Shown here in pieces: positions 20,811 to 44,344 of a stretch of DNA of 64,000 bases. The DNA comes from Nectonema munidae (lineage: Eukaryota; Nematomorpha; Nectonematoida; Nectonematidae), in the NCBI GenBank assembly GCA_030549495.1, contig JAUIRK010000942.1, positions 186,001-250,000 of the forward strand, given 5' to 3'. Below the pieces are notes generated by a model. That model made no database searches and was not told where the DNA came from. It worked only from the letters and a program-made list of their open reading frames with translations. A program made the translations under genes and the position numbers. Positions within the stretch are counted from its first letter, which is position 1. Each line of letters starts with the position of its first letter.

Positions 20811-22640
20811 CAGTGGTTTTCAAGCTGGAGTCCGCTTACCGAGAATAAGTTCCATGGGGATCGAGAAGGGGACACTGAGTGGATGGTTTTTTTCTCAAAA
20901 TATTGCACCCATATTGGGTGATTTGCCATTTTTGCCAATAAATCACATTTAAAAAGAATAAATAAGTTAGTCTTTTAATTGAGGACTATTTTTTTCTTTA
21001 ATTTCTTTTCATGCCTAATTTGTAAATGTGCATTTTTCTTAATGGCTAAAAAATGAAATATGACAACTCACGCTTGAAATTTCGTTTTACTGCATTAACG
21101 TCTGGTGGGAAGGAGGAACATAAATGTCCTTCGTGTTCTGAAGTGTTAACATCCACTTTTTAAAGCCCGACAAGTAAAGCACTCGAGTTCGGTAAGCAAA
21201 ATTATTGGTTGAACGATTGCATAAATTCATGATTGATAAATAATATCTAAATGTTTTTGCAAAATATTAAGTGTGGTTTGAAAAGTTTCAAAAAATATCT
21301 GTTGTCAAAAAGTCCCACAATATAGCAGAACAGTTGATATTACCTTGCTGCAAAGATATTTTGAATGTGCTAAGAAGTTCTAAAGTTGTAAAGATGAAAC
21401 ATATCTTCCTGTTAAATGATGCCTTTAGAAGGCTAATAGGAGATTTCTGATGACATGTTAGAGGTGGTTTTATTCATTCGGAATTCGATTTTCAACTTTT
21501 TTGCTCAGATTGATGAAACGTTGGGTGCTGTAAACTTGTCTCAGTCTTGCGTTTACGTACAATATGTATATGACAAGAAACTGGTAGACAATTTTTTATT
21601 TTACAAAACTCAGCAATAGAATTACCGTTAGAGAAACATGTAATTGGTACACCCAGTGCGCCGAGACATAAAACCATATCCGATGAGTTTAAATTTTCAA
21701 TGAAGTCAGTGTATTTCATTAAAGCAAATGCTTCAAATCTTGTTTGTTTCAATTTGAAAAACTCTTGCTGCACTCAAACGTGAGGTGGCTTTCCAAAGGA
21801 AAATTTTCCAAGCTATACTATGGAAAGAAATCCAGAAATTTCTGGAAGGCAAACTAGACATCCATGTAGAATTTTCTGATGTCCATTTTCGTATATTTCT
21901 ATCATTTTTAGTGAACATATTTGAGTATATGAATACCTTTAACTTTGCGCTGCAAGGAAAAGAGATCAGAATACTCCATTGTAATAAAAAAATTACAGCT
22001 TTTGAAATGAAGCTGGAATAATTGCATTCTATGACCAGAAAAATTTTGCTCCATTTTCGAACTTTTCGTTTTATTAATGATTTTCATTAATAAAAATGTT
22101 CTGGAGGCCATAAAATACCGTGTAGTATGCCAAGAAATTTCTCTCTATTTTCTTAATCTACAAAAATTTAAAAAATACTATCATTTTATCAAAAATCCGA
22201 TTATAATCTCGATTAGTAATCTGGCCTCAGAAAACTTCTTAATTAAAGAAAAGTTTATTGATTTGGTTAATGATTGAGGAGGTGCAAAACATGTTTTTCT
22301 TAAATATCTCATATTGGTTTTTCTATTGAAATGGGAGATTCCTATGCTTCCAAAGATTGCTCTGAAAACTCATTCGATTTGCCACTACATATGAGTGTGA
22401 ACAAGCTACTTTCTATTGAAACAAATCTCTAAACAGATTGGAAGTGAGTAATGATATGAGAGTTGCATTGGCCAAAACAGCCAAATTTAGACAAAGCAGA
22501 TGCCATCCATCCCATAGAGATTTGGATTTTTCAGATAATTTTTGAATAAACAATGGTGTCGATTTTTTAGTACAGTAGTTTATATGTTGAAATGTTGATT
22601 TATTTTTTTAAATGAGACCCCGAGCTATTAAAAAATATGT
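20811..22640 (+). pseudogene. Broken hAT transposase of the ZBED5-like group
   Basis: The element starts with CAGTGGTTTTCAAGCTGG, a typical hAT terminal repeat. Coding blocks on the plus strand read KFRFTALTSGG..HKCPSC (BED-like zinc finger, ~21075), LSQSCVYVQYVYDKKL (~21540), then VNIFEYMNTFNFALQGKE and MKLELWHSM at 21785-22025, the most intact part. NRLEVSNDMRVALAK near 22437 is the C-terminal dimerisation block. Stops and frameshifts separate them. The right terminal repeat was not found. The group includes domesticated vertebrate genes, but this copy is dead. Confidence 0.75.
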
Positions 22641-23326
22641 TGTATTAGAGGACTCATTGGTAATACAGTCAGACTTCATTTATGCGACAGCAGATCGACA
22701 ACCCCACTATCCGATACAATATTGCTTAGGAGCTAAAAGATATTTCTCAGCCTCTCATCTCACTAATTGTCAACAATCCTGATTCATATCAAATGAATTG
22801 GTTTAGGTAGATTGATTACTCTGTACTGAAATGCATTGTTGCTTAAAATTAAATTAAAAAATTGTTAGCACCGAAATGTTACCAAGCTCGATTAGTAACA
22901 CCGAAAAACAAAGAATCATCTTCTATAATCTTCATATTCTACCTACACATATATTCAGTCTGTAAAGTAAATTGTTTGAAAATTTATTTAGGATATGGGT
23001 CTATGAGTTGACAAGTATGTAGCCGTGAATTTAAATTTCGCTATTTTAAATAGAAATTAAAGGTTAATTTTTGGAATAAATATTCTACAAACTTTAAATT
23101 TATTTAAGTTAGCTAAAAATTACATGAAAATGATATAATTTGTACAAAGTTTTATTAACAAAAATTTTAAACAAACTTTAAAAACATTGCCAACTATTCT
23201 AAGAAATCTTGATAAAAAAAACTAAAACATTAAATAAAACGAATACCTAAGGATAAAGATGCTATATATTTGATTTCTAGAATAAAAGACTTAAATTAAC
23301 CGTGTCGCCCACTTCAATACCGTGAG
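22641..23326. other. No gene seen
   Basis: AT-rich sequence between two mobile elements; nothing can be supported. Confidence 0.4.
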
Positions 23327-23704
23327 AGGGGGGAGGGGCAAAACTGGTTTTAATGGGACCTGGAATATAAGAAAGCGTATACATTTATATATTTCAAAGG
23401 AGTTTCAGATAGGCAAAATAAATCCCAGGGGGTCTAGCTCCCTTGCCCCTCCCCCTATCGACCGGCTTCCTGGATGTACACCATAAAATTAAATACACAA
23501 GAAAATTATGTGTTGATAAATATAAACTCGATAAAATTATTCGGTTACTAGTAAGACCAAGCCCGTCGATAAGGGCGTCGGGAGAGGGGGCAGCTTTGCC
23601 CCCTGGGATTTATTTTGTCCTCTGTTACTCCCTTGAAATATATAAATGTATGCACTTTGTTATATTCCCGGCCCCATTAAAATCAGCTTTGTTCCTTCCC
23701 CGTA
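23327..23704. repeat. Inverted repeat pair (head-to-head MITE or foldback)
   Basis: The left arm (about 23330-23470) and right arm (about 23558-23702) are inverse complements of each other with scattered differences. Examples are TTTTAATGGG, CATTTATATATTTCAA and AAAATAAATCCCAGGGGG. About 90 AT-rich bases separate them. The transcript of either strand would form a hairpin of about 140 bp. No coding capacity. Either one foldback MITE or two copies of one MITE in opposite orientation. Confidence 0.75.
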
Positions 23705-23861
23705 CTTGGAGTCTGGCAACGGGACAGAAGATAAAAAATATGACTTATTTGATGTAACTCTTTCATGATCAACCAAATTTTTCTAGCTTTTTTTACTTTT
23801 GTTATCCACATAATTAATGGAGAATAGAAAAAATCATCAGAAAATGTTTCATAAAGGTAAA

Positions 23862-23962
23862 GGTACTGTGAGGTATTTTCATTGAGAAGGCACAATTGGG
23901 CCGCTTGTATCAAACTATGGGGAAAGTAGGCTTGATGCGGTATCGAACCAAAGAACTTGAGT
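23862..23962 (-). repeat. tRNA-like SINE fragment
   Basis: On the minus strand it reads GGTTCGATACCGC (B box), then CATAGTTTGATACAAG and GTGCCTTCTCAATG, then AAAATACCTCACAGTACC. This is the same body that follows the tRNA-like head in the repeat at 30900-31090. The A-box part is missing. Confidence 0.55.
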
Positions 23963-24151
23963 TATCAAAACCAAGGCTCTTTTTACTCATAAATTTTTGT
24001 GCCTTTAGTATTACGTCGATATATTTTTTAATGGTCTCAATCCATTATTTTTCAGTTGAACATTTTTAATACATCTCTACTTTTTTCATGTTTTGCTTCA
24101 TATACAAACAAGGGCATCTTTTGAATTAAATTTCTTACTTTATTTTAAGAA

Positions 24152-36849
<12,698 letters not shown>

Positions 36850-36900
36850 TTCCATTTCCCTCTGATTATGCAGAATTAGAGGCCATAGTAACACGTTTTA

Positions 36901-36906
36901 AATAAA
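36901..36906 (+). terminator. Poly(A) signal of RIOK2
   Basis: AATAAA lies about 50 bases after the RIOK2 stop codon in AT-rich DNA, the expected distance for a short 3' UTR. Confidence 0.6.
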
Positions 36907-39010
36907 TTTCACGGCGTACCGTCTAATTTTAACTAATGAAGAGCAAATGGAAAAAATTAAAATAAAAAAAAGTTAGAAATAAAAACATAAATTTTGATTA
37001 ATTTGAAAAGGTCACAACTCAATGTTTTTATATAACATGAAATAATATGTTAAAATTTTTGAAATATATCGAGTTTGATGAAAGAATAAGTTCTTAGGGT
37101 AAAGCTATTTTTCAGTATACAAAACGGGAAAGCTAGAAAAGAAACCAGGAGCCTATATGTTTGAAATAGTGAGGGGATCTTTTAATAATTTTATCAGTCA
37201 AAATTTTTTATCAATGTCTTACAATTATTTTAAGTTATATAAAAAAATTTAGTTTTCACTTTTTCAAAATTTAAATTTGAATTTGCATAACAAAAAATTG
37301 AAGTAATTGATTTAGAGTTTACAAAAATTGAAGATGTATAAAATAAATTGAGATATCAATAAAATTTTTACAGTAATTTAGTTTTGAGTTGTTTATAATT
37401 ATATAAAAATAAAATACAAATGTTTTACATCATTAAACGAAAGAATTGAATAAAATAAATAAAAATTTCATTTAATATCCAAAAGCATGAACGACACTTT
37501 ATAACGAAAATAAAATCTCATTGTATGAATATAATTTTATATTCTGCATATTTGTTAGTATTGATTTTATGATTGTTGAATCTTCATGTTTAATAATTTA
37601 GTGCAGAAAAGGTCTTCAATGTTTATTTTCTTGAATATACTGCGTTGCAATCAAAGCTATAGTTTCCAGTTCGTTGAAACATTAGATTCATGCAATTACC
37701 GCCCCTTTCTAAGATACCAATTTAGCATTAGATATGAAAAATATAGGCATGCTTGTCTCATTTATTTTGTTGAAAGATAATTAGGTGGTAAGCAAACAGA
37801 TTCCAAGTATAATCTTCTATCTATTTTACTGTTGGTGTATAAAAAGAATCCTGAATTTAAATTGATCGTAGAAATATTGTAGTGCTACTAAAAGGAGTTG
37901 ATCATGATGTTTGTGAAATTCTTTATATAATTACAAGCTATCACCGGTCCAAACTTCTCTAGATTATATGCATATGCTGTGGTATATAAATGAATAATGG
38001 ACATAGCAAAGCAGTTTATCTGTCCAAATCATAAAAAAATATGTTGAAAGTGGCTATTTTTTACTTATCGATATTTTTTCAAAAAATTTCCAAAACAAGC
38101 TTTGTTAAGATATTTTTGACAGTTGAGCCAATTTTTACTGAAATGTTTTTGAGTTCGAGTTTTTTTAGACATTATATTTGATATTATTTTAGCACTTAAA
38201 CAAATTTTTGCACATATTTAATTTAACTTTCCATAAAGTTTCTAGAAATAATATTTTTCTTGATTGTATGGATAATAGGTCAGTTAAAATATATAGAGTT
38301 AATAAGCTACATCGGAGATAGCAATGCCAGCAACTGAAGAAAGCAAAAAGAAAAATGTAAATTCCCTCTTTTTAACATGGAAATGATAGATCTAGATGTA
38401 ACTGGCTTCATTTACATGAAAAAGTGTCAATGCGCGTGTTCAGAAATCCAGAAAATGCGCTTATTATTATAACAAGTTCTAAAAATTATTTAAAATTATC
38501 AGACGTCTTGTCACTTCTAAAGTTTTTTACGTCAAGCCACTCTCGTACAATGAAATTTGTATATTTGATATATAAAAGAATAAACAATATTAAAAATGTA
38601 TATATTTATTATAAATTCCAAATTAAAAAATTCTGGATAATGATTGTTTCTCTGAATTTTTATTTCAAAAATTGTGATTTTAATTCCCAAAGTATGATTT
38701 AATTCTGATTAGGGGCCATGCATAAAATTGCCTATTTTTAGACTCCCCCCTTCCGTACGCACGTATAGGTTATTAATATTGTCTTGAGGCCAAATTGTTC
38801 CTTACTCCTAATAGACATATTAATAGATTTAAGAGTGGTCAAAAGAAAGAAAGAAAGAAATAAAAAGAAATTTATTAAGTCAAAATTCAAAAAAAAAAAT
38901 CTATATTTAAATACTAAATAGTAACAAAATTAAATCAAGGTAAATTTAGCTAGTATACGACGTTTAAAATACTTTTTACAGCGAAAGAAGGTATATAAGG
39001 ATATGTATAA
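36907..39010. other. No gene seen downstream of RIOK2
   Basis: Very AT-rich. A GAAA microsatellite lies near 38848-38872. Open frames here (for example 37586-37780 and 38424-38702) are low-complexity and have no recognisable protein features. Confidence 0.4.
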
Positions 39011-39428
39011 ATGTCTTCAGTCAAGGGAGATGAAAATACATTAAACATATTCGGAAATACTGGCATTTTTCCACTGTCAAAACCAGGAACAACAGATGAT
39101 GATGCAATATCATCGTTATCCTCTTCTGAATCAGATTTGATCCGACTGTGTCAATGTTTTTTGTTTGTAGGTCGTTTGCCTATTATGCCTTTTCTTTGCT
39201 GCTTCACTTGGCCAGTAGAAATTATAAATATTGCATATACTCTTATCCAACTTCCCTTTCAAAGATGGACAATACAAATCAAGTAGTACAATTGGGTATT
39301 CTGGTGCTTCCTTTGGTTCAAGTGCTCTTTTAATGCTACACAAGACATACGAGTGAGTTTTTCAAAATATGATTTCGGCTCAATTGCCTCTATACCACGC
39401 TTGGTTCTGTAGCTTGGTAGCAAATGGT
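39011..39428 (-). pseudogene. Unidentified coding remnant, part below the hAT insertion
   Basis: On the minus strand one frame reads SYRTKRGIEAIEPKSYFEKL and shifted frames read EAPEYPIVLLDLYCPSL and KSDSEEDNDDIASSS. Composition looks like real protein, but I do not recognise the family. It is broken. The other half lies at 41128-41240; with the 8-bp duplication counted once, the frame runs on across the hAT insertion point. Confidence 0.4.
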
Positions 39429-39436
39429 GATCTGCA

Positions 39437-41119
39437 TAGTGATGGATCGAGAGGTCAGTTTTTGATAACCGTGGTTGCAGTCGTCAGATTTGTAAGAATC
39501 GCGATTGCGGTTATTATAGAAAGACTGAAATTAGTTATTTTCATTTCTAGCGCGATTTAGCCACACTCTGTACATAACTTACGTTATGAGAATTATGACA
39601 TGACCAACAATATCGTACTGTAAGAAATAGATACAAATGTTAGAGCTGAGTTATACCCAGAATGTTTCCAGGGTGAAGGACGAGGACCCATCGCACTGTT
39701 CACCCCACCAACCACTTTCCCCATCCTCCAACCTTTGGATATATCAAGTTAAATGTTGAATTCAATAATTGGCAAAGTGTACTTTAGGAACACGATTTTA
39801 GCCGCATTTTCGCCCTTCAAGCGGCTTCTCCTCTCATCATAGAGAGTTCCAGCTCCACTGAAAAGTTGTTCGGTTGGAATGCTGCTTGAAGGCAAGCTAG
39901 ATAAGTTAAGTTCTTGCAATAGCTGCCAGTTCACTGTGTTTTTCTTGGCTATCCTTCCATCATTGCAATATATGAAGAAAACTCTCTTCTTCGCTGCCAG
40001 AGCTCTAAAACGTGTTCATGGTGTCCATTATGGACACATTGAAAGTGCTTGGCTGATTACCGTCTGGTAATTTTGCTCTCTTTGCATCTGCTTCACTTAC
40101 TCGCGTCGCCTCATGAGTGTCTTCAATTTTCTTGGACAGTTCGTCGTGAATTCTATTGACGACACTGGGATTTGAGAAGAACTTTCCTTTGTATCTGGGA
40201 TATAGATAAGTGGTAACAGAATAAAGGAAATTTGGTTCCAAGTTATTAAATCTCCTTTTAACTTCAAGTTTAAGAGTCAGCAATAGGCTCTTCACTACTT
40301 TCAGCAGTCTCGCTCAAGGTGTCTAGAAATTTATATAATAATGTCGGGAGGGGGATTACTTCTGATATTGAAGAAGAGTGAGAACTGAGACTTTTTGTGA
40401 TTTCTTCAAACGGCTTCAGAATTGCACCACACTTGCTTATCTGTGAAAAATTTAGCATTTGTTAGCTCACTTACATTGGACTCGGAGTGACTAGAAAAAT
40501 ACACGCAAAGAGGTTCTTTAACTTCTAATAACCTCTCCAGCTTGTGCAAAGTACTATTCCACTCGTTCAAAGTTTTGAGCTGCGGCTTGTCAAGTCTCCT
40601 TTGAATTGCTTTAAGCTCATCCTGACCTTAACCCATTTAAGACCAAGCAAAGCAGACGATTTATATTCAAAGTCATTGAAAAAAGCAGACGAAGATGAAA
40701 TTACTTATGTTCCAAAATAGGAACATTGGTCGTAAATGGGTTAATTTAAATGGCCTGTTGCCTTAATATTTAACATAGAGTAAATATTCAGCAGATCAAA
40801 AACTTTAGGCTGAGACAAATTAACAAACAACTCTAATGAATCAAGAGCCGCAGCAACAGAACACTAATGACCACACTCCACCACGGATGACGTACAACTG
40901 AACGGTCAACGCTGCAGTGCCGAGAGAAGCTGCACGGCACAGAGCAAAGAAACTGTCTTGTACGCGTATGCGGGTGTTCAATGGCACGCATCCTTTTGAA
41001 ACTGCAAATTAGTGCTTTGCTCAGAACAAGTATTATTATAGAGAATTTGTATTTCCCCACAACCGCTTGTGTAAAAAGAGGTGAAACACACGCCGTTGCA
41101 GTTGTTTGATCCATCACTA
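39437..41119 (-). mobile_element. hAT element with perfect 8-bp target duplication
   Basis: Terminal repeats TAGTGATGGATC and GATCCATCACTA are exact inverses. GATCTGCA occurs immediately outside both ends (39429-39436 and 41120-41127). Minus-strand transposase blocks are ILKPFEEITKSLSS (~40415), YLYPRYKGKFF (~40195) and the dimerisation block PTEQLFSGAGTLYDERRSRL (~39860). The BED zinc finger and first catalytic region are missing and the rest contains stops, so it is an internally deleted, dead copy. A piggyBac MITE sits inside it. Confidence 0.88.
40632..40740. mobile_element. piggyBac-type MITE inside the hAT element
   Basis: This 109-bp element is flanked by TTAA on both sides (40628-40631, 40741-40744). 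Ends CCCATTTAAGACCAA and TTGGTCGTAAATGGG are inverse repeats with one mismatch. The palindrome ATGTTCC-N6-GGAACAT (40707-40726) stops exactly 14 bp before the right TTAA, as in the intact piggyBac at 4150-6497. Confidence 0.9.
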
Positions 41120-41127
41120 GATCTGCA

Positions 41128-41240
41128 TGACTTATTCCAAATTGAACTGCGTATGTGCTGCCATTCAAAACCTCCTCCCTACCCCTGTACACAGCCGTAC
41201 ACTTTTTACGAGACCCCACTCCTTCTACTTTATGAATGGC
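41128..41240 (-). pseudogene. Unidentified coding remnant, part above the hAT insertion
   Basis: The minus strand reads GSRKKCTAVYRGREEVLNGS then TYAVQFGISHAD up to the target duplication. The family is not recognised. This is the upstream half of the frame that continues at 39428 and below. Confidence 0.4.
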
Positions 41241-42740
41241 TAATTAGTAAAAAAACATATTTGCAGGTGAGTTTAGCTAGCAGTTGAAAGTTCTATTGCT
41301 TTAGTTTACAGTAGCTAAATGGATCATCATGTGTACAGATGCATGATTCTCTGAAATATAAGGATCCTTGTTCGTTCCAACTATCAAACACTGAAAATGG
41401 TGTCCTCGACTTCTTCTGCTATATAAATCAAAAAATTATATTATACCCGTTTTCTTCTCTATAGACGCATTGTCATCTAATTGTGTTTCTTTGATAGGGA
41501 AGAAACTGTGGAACACAGTTCTTAGTTTTCATCTCCGCTCGTTCTCTTCATGTACACCATCGAAGCGTCAGTCGAGGGTCTAGCGTAGCGGCAAGATGAA
41601 AGGCGTCGGTGTTGCAAGCAGAGTTAATGAATGGTAACATAAATGTTTAGCATTTTCTCGAATCCAGAATAAGCTACAATGGATTGATTGCACTGATTAA
41701 AATGTTCTAAAATAACTACAATTAGTTTTCTGTCCTCTATGAACATCAGTCTCACTTTATCAATTGTATATTTTACAAGTCATGGCCCACACTACCCAAA
41801 TCTTTAAGTACTTTTGAAGACGGTATTTTGCATTGGAGCTAATTTTTTTAAGTTTTAGCCTTTTTATGTAAAAATAGGAAAAATATCATAAAACAAATTT
41901 AATTAAAAAAATTTAGTATTTTAAAGTTGGTTTCATGGCAATTTATATATAAAGAGAGTAAGCAAATTCTTAAAATATGTCAAATTTAAATAACGCCGAA
42001 GCTTTGTTTAAATACCATCTTTTATTTAAAAAAAAAGACATTTTCAGGTATCATCCAAAATTTGATTTGTATTTTTACACAATAATTGTAAACTCTGAGT
42101 CTAGAAACAAATTAAGTTTATTGATTTCGTGTATTTTCGGCCTTCGTCGCTTTAGCAACATCTGTGCATACATTACAATTTTTCGTTTTTAAATCAAATC
42201 TTAAAAAATTAATCAGCTTTAAAATTTAAACGTCTTTCCCCCTCTTATGTTCTTGCAAAAGTTGACAATATAGCAATTCTTGATTTGGGTTTGCACTATA
42301 AATTTGTCTGATGTATACTAATAATCCTATCATTTTCGGTTTTCTAAGCATAGTAATAAGTTGCTAAAAATGTTCATTTCTAATCTCAACAGTTCTGTTG
42401 ACGACGGTGTCTTTTGACAAGACAGCTTTTAGAATTACATTAGCATATTTATTTCACTAGAGTATTTCTACTATCTTCAAAACAGCCAAACAGAAAATAA
42501 AGTTCATCCCAAATACATGGCTTTTAATTTTTATCAATAGATATGAAACTTTGTCTCGCACTAATAGATATGTTTCGTTTATCATGTTTTTCTGTATTTG
42601 AAGATCTTAACAGACTTTCAAAATTTTAGTTTGTTTATTGACGTATGCGTCGGGTTAGCATATTTTTACCCTGTCAAACCATGACAAAAGGATATTGAAA
42701 AAAGGCAAGGACAAAATGTTATATTTCTTACAAAAATAAT
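41241..42740. other. No gene seen
   Basis: AT-rich with one more balanced patch at 41510-41640. No supported coding sequence or repeat. Confidence 0.4.
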
Positions 42741-43390
42741 AAAAACTAGCCCCCGTGATCGTTTCTCGCTTCGCTCAAAACATTGGTAGTGTTTGTTTCT
42801 AGCTTCGCTCGAAACATAGAGGATCATTGATACACTCATTCCTTTCTTCCTTGTCTAGGGGATCATCTGTACAGCCATTGGTTTCTCTTTTATCCTTTAA
42901 GACTTAAATGTTTGTGCGTATAAATGTGTAATTTTTTGCACTTTCGTCGTTATATTTTTTAACGCCAAAATCTACTTTGCCAGACCATTCTTTCTTTGCA
43001 TCTGACATGGTTGAAAAGCGCTTTAACTTGGCGTCTTTAATTTTAAATTTTTTTGTAATATAGTGGACTAGCCGGTCCGGTGGTCGTTTCTTGGTACGCT
43101 CGAAACAGTGGTTTTCGCTCGTCTCGAAACATAAGATGATTGGTAGTATTTGTTTCTGGTTACGCTAGAAACATGGATCATTCGTAAAGTGTTTGTTTCT
43201 CGTTACGCTGAAGACATAGAATGATTGATAGAGTGATAAAAATAGATTCTTTATGGAAGAAAAAATAATGAAAATTAGAATTTGCTAATTTCACGCATTA
43301 AATTTTAACCCATTGGCATACAGCTTTTGATTTGAAGTTCCAATATAATAATTAAGATGATTGATAGATTGTTTGTTTCTCGCTCGAAGT
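42741..43390 (+). repeat. Decayed series of 21-bp imperfect palindromes
   Basis: Seven copies of GTTTCTNGNTNCGCTCGAAAC-like sequence occur at 42761, 42795, 43086, 43110, 43152, 43195 and 43375. Each can form a small hairpin (GTTTC..GAAAC). Where spacing is preserved the unit is about 35-45 bp and includes GATNATTGGTAGTGTTT. A larger lead-in, ACTAGCC..GTGRTCGTTTCT, occurs twice (from 42746 and 43067). No coding capacity. Confidence 0.7.
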
Positions 43391-44205
43391 ATGAATCATT
43401 TTTGATATATTGTCTTTATCGATCAAAGGTATATGTGTAAAAATCTATTGTACTGTAAAATTGTCGAATTTGAAGAAAAACACCATTTTTAAATCACTTT
43501 GGTTGATTTTCAAACCAAATAAAGATCACTATGAATACTTGCAAATGGGTATATATGTGATCAAATTATTTAAAATATCGTTCATAAAAAATTCAATTTT
43601 TAGATCAGTAGCAATTTTAAATCTTTTTTTTTCAGAAATTTGATTGATTTTCATCAATCACTTATGATAAATGAAACACTGATACAGCAGGTTTTTAACC
43701 TCTGCTTAGACAAAAAATAGCATTAAAAAATTTAATTGAAATATAAATAAAACAAAACTGGTTTCGTAGCTTTAGACTATTATTATCAGAGCAAATTTGT
43801 ATATAATTACATTACTTCCTTTTTGTCCAATTGGTCACATGCTAAACGCTTAATCAGTAAAAGGGAATATTTTTTTGATTTGTATAAAAATGTAAACTAT
43901 TGACTTATTCATTAAGATAGTACGCGTATTACAAATGAAATAAAGCTCGCTTATTAATTATATTATTCCCAAATGTCAAATAAATCTGGTCACATTGTCA
44001 CCAACCCTTAGTGTTTGCTCCATCAAAGATGTGGATTGTAGCATATGTGCTTAAAAATGAGGAGTTAAAATCATGAAGATGATTTAACATTAACAAACCA
44101 AAATGAAGCAGGATAGAACAGACTTACTTTATACCGTTCTAAATGATATTTTGATGAAGAAGGTATATGCAGTATTTTTTGAGTTTGAGAAAGGTAGTAA
44201 GACAA
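43391..44205. other. No gene seen downstream of CNOT6
   Basis: AT-rich. A plus-strand frame at 44103-44354 overlaps the antisense of the CNOT6 3' end and is not supported as a gene. Confidence 0.4.
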
Positions 44206-44211
44206 TTTATT
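44206..44211 (-). terminator. Possible poly(A) signal of CNOT6
   Basis: AATAAA on the minus strand about 135 bases after the CNOT6 stop codon. Another AATAAA overlaps the stop codon itself and would be too close. Confidence 0.45.
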
Positions 44212-44344
44212 TTAATCTGAAATCTGCTACGAAGTGTGGACTATTTAGGAGCAGTTGTACTACACCAAGTGATAAAATTGAAGGCTTTTGCAAGGAGTTA
44301 AATGAGAAGAATGAAGCCAAGTATAAAGGCTGCATACTGAAGTT

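Noticed and set aside
42741-43390. CRISPR-like array
   Set aside because: The motif is repeated at irregular spacing, its copies vary, and the genome is eukaryotic.
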